From NCBI GenBank assembly GCA_964542755.1, contig CAZIWL010000006.1:1-64000 (forward strand): DNA of 64,000 nt. The letters run 5' to 3'. The position numbers were made by a program, and so were the translations under genes. This document shows positions 1 to 7,919 of the stretch, one piece after another. Source of the DNA: SKLM01 sp964542755 (GTDB lineage Bacteria > Chloroflexota > Anaerolineae > B4-G1). Below the pieces are notes generated by a model. The model was not told the origin of the DNA, did not search any database, and saw only the letters and a list, made by a program, of their open reading frames with translations. The first letter of the stretch is position 1, and each line of letters opens with the position of its first letter.

Positions 1-45
1 GGTACTAGAGGGGCAGCCCTCTGGGAGAGTAGGTCATTGCCAAGA
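1..45 (+). rRNA. 5S ribosomal RNA, 3' end only
   Basis: The first bases match the conserved 3' half of bacterial 5S rRNA, including the GGGAGAGTAGGTC segment before the closing helix (positions 23-35). The 5' part lies outside the window. A T-rich stretch follows at 50-60. The exact 3' end is estimated, because the pairing 5' strand is not visible. Confidence 0.85.
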
Positions 46-84
46 GACTTCTTTTTTGTTGTTAGGTAGGGGCTTGAATAGAAG

Positions 85-133
85 ATCACCCTCCCTCGAT
101 CCGGGGGATTGATCAGGTCGAGAGGAGGGTGAT
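85..133. terminator. Hairpin between the 5S rRNA gene and tatA, possible bidirectional terminator
   Basis: ATCACCCTCC (85-94) pairs perfectly with GGAGGGTGAT (124-133), and CTCGA/TCGAG extends the stem after a small bulge. It lies between the rRNA end and the convergent tatA stop. Neither side has a long T tract. Read on the minus strand it is followed by a T-rich CTTCTATTC, so it may serve tatA better than the rRNA operon. Confidence 0.5.
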
Positions 134-213
134 ATGCGAGAGACGCTGTTGGCGTCTCGAGATGCTGGCGTTGTGGAGGCCTGTGCTCACGCGGACGGTT
201 GTAGAGCGGTGCG

Positions 214-402
214 CTAAGCTTCGTCGTCCTCCTCGTTCTTTGTGTTCGTTGCCTTTTCCTCGCCTCCGCTAAGGCCGGTGCGGAACTCGCGAATGCCTTC
301 GCCCAGCTCGCGACCGATCTTCGAAACCCGTCCGACCCCGAAGATAAGTAGCACAATGACCAGAATTAGCAGCAGTTCCCAGGGACCCAATGATCCTAAC
401 AT
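214..402 (-). CDS. tatA: Twin-arginine translocase subunit TatA/TatE family
   Basis: This 62-residue protein belongs to the TatA family, which forms the membrane pore-like oligomer that exports folded proteins with twin-arginine signals. Residues 4-24 form the single hydrophobic N-terminal helix, followed by the FGVGRVSKIGRELGEGIREF amphipathic helix and a short acidic, disordered tail. The usual Phe-Gly hinge after the membrane helix is present. The ATG at 402 is chosen because AAGGAGG lies 5-6 bases upstream and the transmembrane helix starts right after it. A longer reading frame upstream has no family similarity. No tatC is visible nearby. Confidence 0.9.
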   Translation of the reverse strand: MLGSLGPWELLLILVIVLLIFGVGRVSKIGRELGEGIREFRTGLSGGEEKATNTKNEEDDEA

Positions 403-435
403 GTTTTCCTCCTTCTGAAGTCCAAGCTGGTGGAG

Positions 436-464
436 ATTATAGCATGCCTTGCCATGCGCTACAA
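436..464 (-). promoter_or_regulatory. Sigma70-type promoter for tatA
   Basis: On the minus strand TTGTAG and a perfect TATAAT are separated by 17 bases. Transcription would start near 429, about 27 bases before the tatA start codon. Confidence 0.65.
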
Positions 465-556
465 CCACCAGCCGTCGCGGGTGCCCTGACGAGTTGTCGC
501 GGACATGGTGGCCGGGTGGACAGCGTTTGCGCGAAACGGGCGCCGGTGTACGGACA

Positions 557-602
557 AGTTGTGACTGGCATCCGTGGCAGACATACGCTCGTGAGGTGCA
601 AC
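557..602 (+). repeat. Dispersed 46-bp repeat, copy 1
   Basis: This segment matches 38289-38334 at 39 of 46 positions without gaps, beginning AGTTGTGACTGGCAT. Both copies lie in intergenic DNA upstream of a plus-strand gene (dnaX here, the macroglobulin gene there). I do not recognise the element. Confidence 0.6.
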
Positions 603-653
603 GCACCCAAAAAAGGTGCACCGCGCCGTTGCCTATCCCAGAAGACGTGTGAC

Positions 654-682
654 TTGCTCTTCTCCACCTAAGATGCTAGACT
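654..682 (+). promoter_or_regulatory. Sigma70-type promoter for dnaX
   Basis: TTGCTC and TAGACT are separated by 17 bases. A start near 690 would leave a leader of about 16 bases before the dnaX ATG. Confidence 0.55.
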
Positions 683-705
683 AGTGTGGAGAACGGGAGG
701 TGTTG

Positions 706-2466
706 ATGACGGCACAAGCACTCTATCGTAAGTGGCGCCCAAGGACGTTTGACCAGATCGTCGGGCAGGAACACGTCGTTCGCACGCTGCGAAACGCGCT
801 TGTCTCTGATCGCATTCACCACGCGTACCTCTTCGCTGGACCTCGGGGGACGGGGAAGACTACCACGGCGCGGTTGTTGGCCAAGGCCGTCAACTGCCTG
901 GCTTCAGAGGATGAGCGCCCGTGCAACGAGTGCGACATCTGTGTAGCGATCAACGAGGGACGGCTGCTCGACCTTATCGAGATTGATGCAGCGTCCAATA
1001 CGGGCGTCGACGACGTACGGGAGCTGCGTGAGCGGGTAGGCTTCCGGCCGAATGAGGCGCGCTACAAGGTGTACGTCATCGACGAGGTTCATATGCTCTC
1101 CAATGCGGCCTTCAATGCCCTGTTGAAGACGCTGGAGGAACCTCCGGAGCACGCCATCTTCGTGATGGCGACGACGGAGCCCCACAAGATCCTGCCCACT
1201 GTCCTTTCGCGTTGTCAGCGGTTTGACTTCCACCGTCTCTCCATTGTGGAGATGGTGGAGCGTCTGGCGTGGCTGGCCGAGCAGGAGGACATTGAGGTGG
1301 AACGGCAGGCTCTGGAATTGATCGCCCGCCAGGCGACAGGGAGTATGCGGGATGCGGAGAGCCTCCTGGACCAGCTCGCCTCGTACAATCAGGGGGGCAT
1401 CACCGTCGAGGAAATGCGGGCTGCGCTTGGGATTGGAGCCGATGAGACGGTGATGGCCATCGTTGACGCGCTGGCCGATGGAGATGTGGCGGCTGGTCTT
1501 GAGGCCATCAACGCTGCCGTGGACGAGGGGACTGACCCCCGGCAGTTCGCGCGTCAGATACTGGAGCATCTGCGTGCATTGCTCCTGCTGAGTCTGGAAG
1601 CCGGCGTGGTGCCCCCGCATATCCCCGAGGGGCTGATTCCGGCGCTACGCGATCAAGCGGCTGCGTTTTCGCGTCACGACTTGGTGCGCGGTGTTCATCT
1701 CTTCAATGAGGCGGCGCAGGAGGCTAAAGGGGGCTGGCAACCTCAGCTGCCCCTGGAGATGGCCTTCATTGAGGCGCATCTTCCGGAGCGCCTGGCAGGG
1801 GACAATGACAGTGAGGGCAGGCCTACGAATCATCGAAGGGTACGCGCGGCGGAGCAGACGAGCCGGCCATCACGCAAACGCCATCGTGTGCCTAGTCGAA
1901 AAGAGGAGGAAGCGGAGGCGTCTCCTGCGCAGACTTCGAGTACGACGGACATACCCCTTACGGGGCGATCGGAGGCACAGGACACGGGTGCGGATGAAAC
2001 CCCTCAGGAGACGAAGAGGGCTGAGGTGGTGCGAGAGCCCTCGCTTGCTTATGGCAAGGATGAGGACGCTTGCCCGCTGTGCCTTAATGATGTTCTTGAG
2101 CATTGGACGGGCTTTCTCGATGCTCTCCGACCTGAAGACTTGAAACTGGAGGCTCTGATGCGCTCCTGTGAGCCTATCCGGGTTGAAGATGACGTCGTGG
2201 TGTTGAGTTTCGCCCATAGGTTTCACCGCAGCAAGGTGGAAGAAGACGAGAAACGCCAGATGGTGGAGGGTATCTTCAGCGAGCTACTGTGCCAAGAGGT
2301 GCGCATCCGCTGCGAGACGAACAGGCCGACCGCGGCGGAGTCGCGGCAGGCAGGTGGAGACAGCGGGGATGACAGGAGGGCCGGCGAGGATGACATCTCC
2401 GCCGACCCGCTCGTGCAAATGGCGGTGGACGAGCTGGGGGCGGAAGTGGTAGGTGGTAAGGCGTAA
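706..2466 (+). CDS. dnaX: DNA polymerase III subunit gamma/tau
   Basis: This 586-residue clamp-loader ATPase loads the sliding clamp on primed DNA in the replisome. The N-terminal YRKWRPRTFDQIVGQEHVV signature, Walker A GPRGTGKT (about residues 45-52), zinc-binding cysteines around NCLA and CNECDIC, Walker B-type IDEVHML, and the SRC arginine-finger motif are all present. After about residue 360 comes a charged linker and a tau-like C-terminal domain. ATG 706 is preferred because GGGAGG (695-700) sits 5 bases upstream; in-frame GTG 700 overlaps that site. It is first in the conserved dnaX-ybaB-recR order. No obvious programmed-frameshift slippery run was seen. Confidence 0.96.
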   Translation: MTAQALYRKWRPRTFDQIVGQEHVVRTLRNALVSDRIHHAYLFAGPRGTGKTTTARLLAKAVNCLASEDERPCNECDICVAINEGRLLDLIEIDAASNTGVDDVRELRERVGFRPNEARYKVYVIDEVHMLSNAAFNALLKTLEEPPEHAIFVMATTEPHKILPTVLSRCQRFDFHRLSIVEMVERLAWLAEQEDIEVERQALELIARQATGSMRDAESLLDQLASYNQGGITVEEMRAALGIGADETVMAIVDALADGDVAAGLEAINAAVDEGTDPRQFARQILEHLRALLLLSLEAGVVPPHIPEGLIPALRDQAAAFSRHDLVRGVHLFNEAAQEAKGGWQPQLPLEMAFIEAHLPERLAGDNDSEGRPTNHRRVRAAEQTSRPSRKRHRVPSRKEEEAEASPAQTSSTTDIPLTGRSEAQDTGADETPQETKRAEVVREPSLAYGKDEDACPLCLNDVLEHWTGFLDALRPEDLKLEALMRSCEPIRVEDDVVVLSFAHRFHRSKVEEDEKRQMVEGIFSELLCQEVRIRCETNRPTAAESRQAGGDSGDDRRAGEDDISADPLVQMAVDELGAEVVGGKA

Positions 2467-2476
2467 GGAGGCGTTC

Positions 2477-2866
2477 TTGGCGAAGAGACGAGGTAGAAGC
2501 GTCAATCCTTTCGATTCGAAGAAGAGCATTTCGAGAGGTGGGTCTAAGACGGGCGGCGGATCCAAGCAGATGCTTCAACAGCTTCAGGGTCTTCAGCAGG
2601 AGATGCTGGAGGCGCAGGAGGAGATTGCTGAGCAGACGTTCACCGCGACGGCGGGCGGGGGTATTGTGGAGGCGGTCGTCACGGGCGACCGGAAACTCAA
2701 GGCGCTCACCGTCGATCCCGAGGTTGTCGATCCAGAAGACGTTGAGATGCTACAGGACCTGATCATTGCTGCCATCAACCGGGCGATGGAGCAGATCGAT
2801 GAGGCGGCGGCTGAACGCATGGGGGACCTCACGGGCGGTCTGGGTGCCCTTGAGGGCCTGCTCTAA
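2477..2866 (+). CDS. YbaB/EbfC family nucleoid-associated protein
   Basis: The predicted 129-residue protein is in the YbaB/EbfC family of small DNA-binding, nucleoid-associated dimers. The MLQQLQGLQQEMLEAQEEI helix, the central GGGIVEAVVTGDRKLKALTV strand pair and the C-terminal helix are typical. TTG 2477 is chosen as the start because AAGGAGG (2465-2471) sits 5 bases upstream; this ribosome binding site overlaps the dnaX stop, suggesting coupling. An upstream in-frame GTG at 2453 lies inside dnaX and has no good site. A Gly/Ser/Lys-rich N-terminal extension of about 30 residues precedes the core. Confidence 0.92.
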   Translation: MAKRRGRSVNPFDSKKSISRGGSKTGGGSKQMLQQLQGLQQEMLEAQEEIAEQTFTATAGGGIVEAVVTGDRKLKALTVDPEVVDPEDVEMLQDLIIAAINRAMEQIDEAAAERMGDLTGGLGALEGLL

Positions 2867-2875
2867 GGGGCGGTG

Positions 2876-3487
2876 GTGCGAGGCCCTGCAACGTCGGTTC
2901 CCCCCTCGGTCACTCGGCTGATTGAGGAGTTGTCCGAGTTGCCCGGAGTCGGCCGCAAGACGGCAGCACGACTGACCTATTTTCTCCTTCGAGGACGGTC
3001 GGACCTGGCTCTGAGGCTCTCGGATGCGCTGAGGGATCTGAGCGAGCGGACCCGGTACTGCTCGGTCTGCTACAACATCACGGAGGACGATCCCTGCCCC
3101 GTCTGCGTGGACGCGACCCGCGATCACAACACGGTGTGCGTAGTGGAAGAGCCTCTGGACGTGCTGGCCATTGAGCAGGCGGAGGTTTACTCCGGTGTGT
3201 ATCACGTGCTCCACGGGGTGCTGGCCCCATCACAGGGCATGTTTGTGGAGGATCTTCGGATAAGCGAGTTGATGAAGCGTATCCGGGAGGGTGATCTAGA
3301 GGAGATCATTTTGGCGACCAATCCCACCAGCGAGGGGGACTGGACCGCCTCCTACCTGCTCAGTCAGTTGGAGCCGCTCGAGGTGCATGTCACGCGTCTG
3401 GGTCGTGGCTTGCCCATGGGGGGCGATCTTGAATACGCCGATGCCGTCACGCTCACCCGGGCGCTGGAACGCCGGGAGGAGATCTAG
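2876..3487 (+). CDS. recR: Recombination mediator protein RecR
   Basis: RecR acts with RecO (and RecF) to load RecA on gapped DNA. The 203-residue product has the helix-hairpin-helix LPGVGRKTAARLTYFLL near the N-terminus, a four-cysteine zinc finger (CSVC and CPVC), a Toprim domain beginning VCVVEEPLDVLAIE, and the C-terminal Walker B-like region. GTG 2876 follows AAGGGG (2865-2870) by 5 bases; the adjacent GTG 2873 is the alternative. It is separated from ybaB by 9 bases and is part of the dnaX operon. The family's usual TNPT.EG motif reads TNPTSEGDW here. Confidence 0.95.
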   Translation: MRGPATSVPPSVTRLIEELSELPGVGRKTAARLTYFLLRGRSDLALRLSDALRDLSERTRYCSVCYNITEDDPCPVCVDATRDHNTVCVVEEPLDVLAIEQAEVYSGVYHVLHGVLAPSQGMFVEDLRISELMKRIREGDLEEIILATNPTSEGDWTASYLLSQLEPLEVHVTRLGRGLPMGGDLEYADAVTLTRALERREEI

Positions 3488-3554
3488 GATCTTGGCGAGG
3501 TCCAGCCGGGTGATAAGCCGGGTGGCAAGCGGGTCTACAAGCTAGTTCAGGTCC

Positions 3555-4373
3555 TCAGTCGAGCCAGGCGGGCTTCGGGCCACGTGGGGCGCCGCAGGAG
3601 GGGCACTGAACGATGCTCTGCCCGTCCTCGCCGTCCTCGCCGAAGGCGCGACCGCAGTATTCGCAGTGGGTCCAGGCGCGCTCAGCAGCTTCTCGCCGCC
3701 GCTCACGAATCCCCCTCTTGCGCTGTTCTTGCCAGTAGGTGATCTCGGCGGCCTCACCGACCTGGTCGATAATGGCCCAGGTGCGTCTAGGCAGGCCCAG
3801 GTCCTCGATGTCCTCGCTGGCTCGTTCGATGGTCTCCATTAGACCACCGGCTGCGTCCAGGGCGCCCGCCAGACCACGGCGCCGCAGGAGCAGCCGCTGG
3901 CCTCCGTGCAAGGCCGCTTTGCCGAGGGAGCCTATGGCGCCTCGCCTGGCGTCCCCACTCAGATCGCTCATCGCGACGGTCAGTGTCTCGCCGGTCTGGA
4001 TGAGCGTCACCGTGAGGGCCGGCAAAAAGCCGTGAGGTCCTCCCGCCTGGCTCTGCAGAAGGGTCACCACGGTGGCATTCTCCGTATGTTCGACCGACAC
4101 GCGTGTGTCCCCGCCAGAGACGTGGGAGACGAGTGCTTCCTCCATGGTCGACGCTGTGCAGCCGTCGAAGGTGACAGGATTGGCGTGACCAGCGACGATG
4201 CCGGCCAGGACGCCAGCCCCCAGGCCCATCTGGGCGAGGATGTCTTGAGCGGCGTCAGGAGGGTTGTCCTCCAGAGGTGGCGGGGGCTCATAGGTGAATC
4301 CCTGGTCCAGGCGCTGGCGCTCCTCGGCCAGCCAGGCTTCCAGGCTCTGTTTCTTGTCTTGTTCTTCCGCCAA
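3555..4373 (-). CDS. Hypothetical protein with C-terminal zinc ribbon
   Basis: I do not recognise this 272-residue protein. It has an acidic and proline-rich N-terminus (residues about 20-45), a Gly/Ala-rich hydrophobic stretch near 50-65, a mixed central domain, an Arg/Glu-rich helix, and a C-terminal zinc-ribbon-like CEYCGRAF...CPSCGAPR motif with two CxxC pairs about 22 residues apart. The start is a TTG at 4373 with AGGAG 6 bases upstream. A promoter at 4496-4524 reads toward it, back to back with the comEC promoter. It converges with recR. No signal peptide is evident. Confidence 0.7.
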   Translation of the reverse strand: MAEEQDKKQSLEAWLAEERQRLDQGFTYEPPPPLEDNPPDAAQDILAQMGLGAGVLAGIVAGHANPVTFDGCTASTMEEALVSHVSGGDTRVSVEHTENATVVTLLQSQAGGPHGFLPALTVTLIQTGETLTVAMSDLSGDARRGAIGSLGKAALHGGQRLLLRRRGLAGALDAAGGLMETIERASEDIEDLGLPRRTWAIIDQVGEAAEITYWQEQRKRGIRERRREAAERAWTHCEYCGRAFGEDGEDGQSIVQCPSCGAPRGPKPAWLD

Positions 4374-4495
4374 GTCGTTCTCCTATCGTAGCGTGCTTTG
4401 AGGTTTTCCAGAAGCGCTGGGCAACCGCCGGGTGTCGACCTTCGAATCCGCTCTATTGGCCCACCAGGCCATTCGGACCTCTCTCGAACGAGTAC

Positions 4496-4524
4496 ATTCT
4501 AGCACAGCTTACCCCTCCAATCAA
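4496..4524 (-). promoter_or_regulatory. Sigma70-type promoter for the zinc-ribbon gene
   Basis: On the minus strand TTGATT and TAGAAT are separated by 17 bases, giving a leader of about 115 bases before the TTG at 4373. It is divergent from the comEC promoter at 4564-4592. Confidence 0.6.
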
Positions 4525-4563
4525 CCCCTTTCACCGGTTCTCCTTGCTATTCGTGCTCCCCAC

Positions 4564-4592
4564 TTGACCGAGCTGACGGGCCAGATTATACT
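4564..4592 (+). promoter_or_regulatory. Sigma70-type promoter for comEC
   Basis: TTGACC and TATACT are separated by 17 bases. Its position implies a transcript start near 4599, which excludes the longer in-frame reading from 4432 and supports the ATG at 4645. Confidence 0.65.
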
Positions 4593-4644
4593 GGGCCGGT
4601 ACCCAAACGGCTTCCACGTGCGGAGTAGCTCTAAGGCCGAAGCG

Positions 4645-7050
4645 ATGACCCTCGTTTACGTCGCCGCCGCCTGGGTGTCCGGGATTGTCTTAACCGAGGC
4701 ACTCAATCCCCCCTGGCAGGTACTCCTGCTGATGGCGCTGGCCTCCTTCATCTTTCTGGTCACTCAGTGGAAGGACCGCCGTATGCGGCTCGTGGCGATC
4801 CTGGTTCTGACGGCGGCTCTGGGTGGAGGTCGCCTGGCGTTGGCGAGGCCCACTTTCGATGAGGGCAGCCTGGCGACGTACAATGGGGCTGGCTTAGTGA
4901 GCGTTGAAGGCGTGGTCGTCGGCGAGCCGGATGAGCGGGATCGCTACACTAACTTGCGTCTGAGCGCGGATCGCCTCCTTGTCACCGACGGCACGGAGCG
5001 GGACGTGCGAGGTCTTGTACTGATTCAGACGGCCCGGCACCCGCGACGGGCGTGCGGCGATCGGCTGCGCGTGGAGGGCCAGCTAGAGGCCCCGCCGGTG
5101 TACGAGGGGTTCTCCTACCGTGACCATCTGGCGCGACAGGGTGTCTACTCCATGATGCGGCGCGCGCGGGTCACCCCCCTTATTCGCCAGAGTGCCCGTC
5201 CATTCCTCTTCTACCTCCTCCTCGTCAAGCGGCGGGCACAGAGGGCCATCGCGAGGATGCTGCCAGAGCCCCAAGCTTCGCTGCTGACGGGCATCTTGCT
5301 CGGCGTGGAAGGGGGCATTCCCAACGACTTGATGGATGCTTTCGAGGCTACGGGCACGGCACACATCATTGTGATATCCGGATTTAATATCACAATTGTC
5401 TCCGCGGTCTTCGCCGGCATAGCGGGCCGATTGCTCCATCGAAGACGTGCGCTACTGGTCGCCATTGCCGGAGTAGCAGTCTACACCGTCCTGGTAGGCG
5501 CCAGTCCTGCTGTCGTTCGCGCTGCGTTGATGGGTGGTCTCTACCTGATCAGCCAGTGCGTGGGCCGTCGAAGCTATGCTCCGGTGACACTCGCCACGGC
5601 GGGCCTAGCGATGACGGTGTGGAACCCGCAGGCGCTGTGGGACACCGGCTTCATGTTGAGCTTCGGAGCTACGGCCGGACTGCTGTTCTACACACGCCCT
5701 CTGGAGTCGCTGACGGAGCGGCTTGTCGAGCGGGTCGTGTCCGCTGAGCGGGCTCTGCGCATCGTAGGCCTAGTGAGCGAGACGGTTCTTGTCACGATTG
5801 CCAGCCTACTGGGGACACTGCCCCTGCTGCTCGGCTCGTTCGGCCAGTTCTCCCCTGTGACATTGCTCAGCAATGCCGCCGTCCTCCCCGCGCAGCCTTG
5901 CGTTATGACGATGGGTGGAGCAGCTGCGCTCCTCAGCCTTATCAGCGAGCCGCTCGGGCGGATGGTCGGCTGGTTGGCATGGGTCTTCCTTACGTACACG
6001 ATCGAGCTGGTGCGCTTCACCGCCGAGCTACCGTTTGGCACGTGGAGCTTTGATATGCCAAGCTGGGGTCCCTGGGTGTACTACCCGGTGCTGGGACTGG
6101 CGACGTGGTGGGGCGTGACGACCGCAGGGCGCAGGCGCGAGGTCTGGGGCCGAATCTGGGGCTGGGTCACGAACCGGGTCGAGACCAAGCTGCTCTTCGG
6201 CACCTCGGGCGTTCTTCTGGTGCTGGCCTTCTTCGCGTGGAAGGAGCTGCCGGACGGACGACTCCACGTGCACGTCCTGGACGTTGGACAGGGGGATGCG
6301 ATATTCGTTGAGACACCAGGCGGGCGTCAGGTGCTCATCGACGGGGGGCCCAGTCCCAGTGCCGTGCTCTCTCAGCTCGGCCAGCACATGCCCTTCTGGG
6401 ACCGCACCCTGGATATGGTCGTTCTGACCCACCCGGATGACGATCACATCACAGGCCTGGTGGAGGTACTGGAACGCTACGAGGTTGATGCTGTGCTCTT
6501 CCGAGAGGTTAGCTGTGAACAACCCATATGCCAACGCTGGCGACAGATCCTCGGCGACGAGGCTATCACCAGGCACCGTGCGGAGACTGGTGTTACGGTT
6601 GGGTTCGACGACGGGCTGCGCATGGATGTCCTCCATCCCGGGGCCGATCTGCCGAGGGGAGAGGGTTTCAACAACAACTCGGTCGTCACGCGGCTGAGCT
6701 ACGGCAAGGTTTCGTTTCTTCTCACGGGCGACATCGAGGCTGCGGCCGAGCGGAAGCTGCTGGCGCAAGACCTGAGCCTGGCCAGCACCGTGCTGAAGGT
6801 GGCGCATCACGGCGGGTGTAGCTCGACGACGCCGACGTTCCTGGAAGCCGTGAGTCCGCAGGTGGCCGTCATCAGCGCGGGGGCAGACAACGAGTTCGGC
6901 CACCCCTGCGATGAGGTACTGGAGCGGCTGACGGTGGCCCTGGGCGAAGGCACCGGTGACGCCGTTCTGCTCCGCACCGACCAGCACGGCACCGTCGAGC
7001 TGACCACCGATGGCGCACGGCTCTGGGTGAACACCCAGCGCGGCCGATGA
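4645..7050 (+). CDS. comEC: ComEC/Rec2 family DNA-uptake channel protein
   Basis: This 801-residue protein is the presumed membrane channel for single-stranded DNA in natural transformation. Domains in order: two N-terminal membrane helices, a soluble DUF4131-like region (about 60-210), a polytopic Competence domain (about 215-520) and a C-terminal metallo-beta-lactamase domain beginning HVHVLDVGQGDAIFVE (about 547), with THPDDDHITG and a later HHGG metal motif. The beta-lactamase part is probably a nuclease, as in other full-length ComEC. ATG 4645 is chosen because the product then begins in the first membrane helix and the promoter at 4564-4592 lies just upstream. No comEA or pilus genes are in view. 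Confidence 0.92.
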   Translation: MTLVYVAAAWVSGIVLTEALNPPWQVLLLMALASFIFLVTQWKDRRMRLVAILVLTAALGGGRLALARPTFDEGSLATYNGAGLVSVEGVVVGEPDERDRYTNLRLSADRLLVTDGTERDVRGLVLIQTARHPRRACGDRLRVEGQLEAPPVYEGFSYRDHLARQGVYSMMRRARVTPLIRQSARPFLFYLLLVKRRAQRAIARMLPEPQASLLTGILLGVEGGIPNDLMDAFEATGTAHIIVISGFNITIVSAVFAGIAGRLLHRRRALLVAIAGVAVYTVLVGASPAVVRAALMGGLYLISQCVGRRSYAPVTLATAGLAMTVWNPQALWDTGFMLSFGATAGLLFYTRPLESLTERLVERVVSAERALRIVGLVSETVLVTIASLLGTLPLLLGSFGQFSPVTLLSNAAVLPAQPCVMTMGGAAALLSLISEPLGRMVGWLAWVFLTYTIELVRFTAELPFGTWSFDMPSWGPWVYYPVLGLATWWGVTTAGRRREVWGRIWGWVTNRVETKLLFGTSGVLLVLAFFAWKELPDGRLHVHVLDVGQGDAIFVETPGGRQVLIDGGPSPSAVLSQLGQHMPFWDRTLDMVVLTHPDDDHITGLVEVLERYEVDAVLFREVSCEQPICQRWRQILGDEAITRHRAETGVTVGFDDGLRMDVLHPGADLPRGEGFNNNSVVTRLSYGKVSFLLTGDIEAAAERKLLAQDLSLASTVLKVAHHGGCSSTTPTFLEAVSPQVAVISAGADNEFGHPCDEVLERLTVALGEGTGDAVLLRTDQHGTVELTTDGARLWVNTQRGR

Positions 7051-7096
7051 TCGATGAGGGTATAGAGGGACCTGACCCCGGCACTGGAGTTTCCGC

Positions 7097-7756
7097 TCAC
7101 TGATCCCGACCGGGGACCGATTGGGATGTCTTCTCTCCGATTCCGCACATCCATCCCTTCTCGTACTCCTCGAACAAGTGGACGGCCGCGTAGCCGGCCC
7201 TGGAAAGGAGGTCACCAAACTCTCCAATGGTGTGAAACGCCATGTCCCCCCATGCAACCCACTTCCTATTTCGCTCGTCATACTTGCTGCCCTTGTACGC
7301 CTCGCCCATCACGGCCAGTGCTCCACCGGGCTTCAAGACGCGGAGGATCTCCCGCATATCGGGGACGAGATCCGGCCAGAAGTAATGTGTCTCGACGGCG
7401 GTGACGAGATCAAATGTCCCATCGGGGAACGGCAGATGCGACACGGTGCCGTGCTCTATCTCCACCTGTCCTGAGCGGATCGCCCTCCTGTTGGTCCACC
7501 TGGCTACGGCGATGCTCTCCTCCGAGAAGTCCATGCCGTGGACGCGGCCATCGGTGGCCATCTTGGCCAGCTTCCGGACGGTCTCCCCGCCACCGCACCC
7601 CACGTCAAGGACTGTGTTATCCCGCCCGACGGAGATGTGGTCCAACCCCCAGTCCGTCATCTCTGAGTGCCCGCGATTCATGCCCCACGCGGCTGCCCTA
7701 CCAAGCCACCCCGTCGGCTTTCGACACTGCTTCACCAGCTTGCTCATAATGGACAT
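7097..7756 (-). CDS. Class I SAM-dependent methyltransferase
   Basis: This 219-residue protein is a small-molecule-type methyltransferase of unknown substrate. The glycine-rich SAM motif VLDVGCGGGE is at about residues 49-58, followed by the acidic GMDFSEESI loop, the HLPFPDGTFDLVTAVET motif IV region and the ILRVLKPGG motif common in UbiE/Erg6-like enzymes. The ATG at 7756 has AAGGAG 7 bases upstream. It converges with comEC across only 46 bases. A histidine- and tryptophan-rich HYFWPD segment after motif IV could shape the substrate pocket. No pathway partners are visible. Confidence 0.85.
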   Translation of the reverse strand: MSIMSKLVKQCRKPTGWLGRAAAWGMNRGHSEMTDWGLDHISVGRDNTVLDVGCGGGETVRKLAKMATDGRVHGMDFSEESIAVARWTNRRAIRSGQVEIEHGTVSHLPFPDGTFDLVTAVETHYFWPDLVPDMREILRVLKPGGALAVMGEAYKGSKYDERNRKWVAWGDMAFHTIGEFGDLLSRAGYAAVHLFEEYEKGWMCGIGEKTSQSVPGRDQ

Positions 7757-7919
7757 GATGGTTCTCCTTCGGCCAGTGCCGGCTACCGGCCCAACGCTCT
7801 ACTCCGGAGGCCGGGGCTTCCCCCGTCTCCGGGTCGCGTTGTCGACGCCGTTTCCATCGATCAGCCCCGGACAGCAGCCCCGTCGACCCGCGATGGGACG
7901 TTATCCCCCCCCCACCCAT

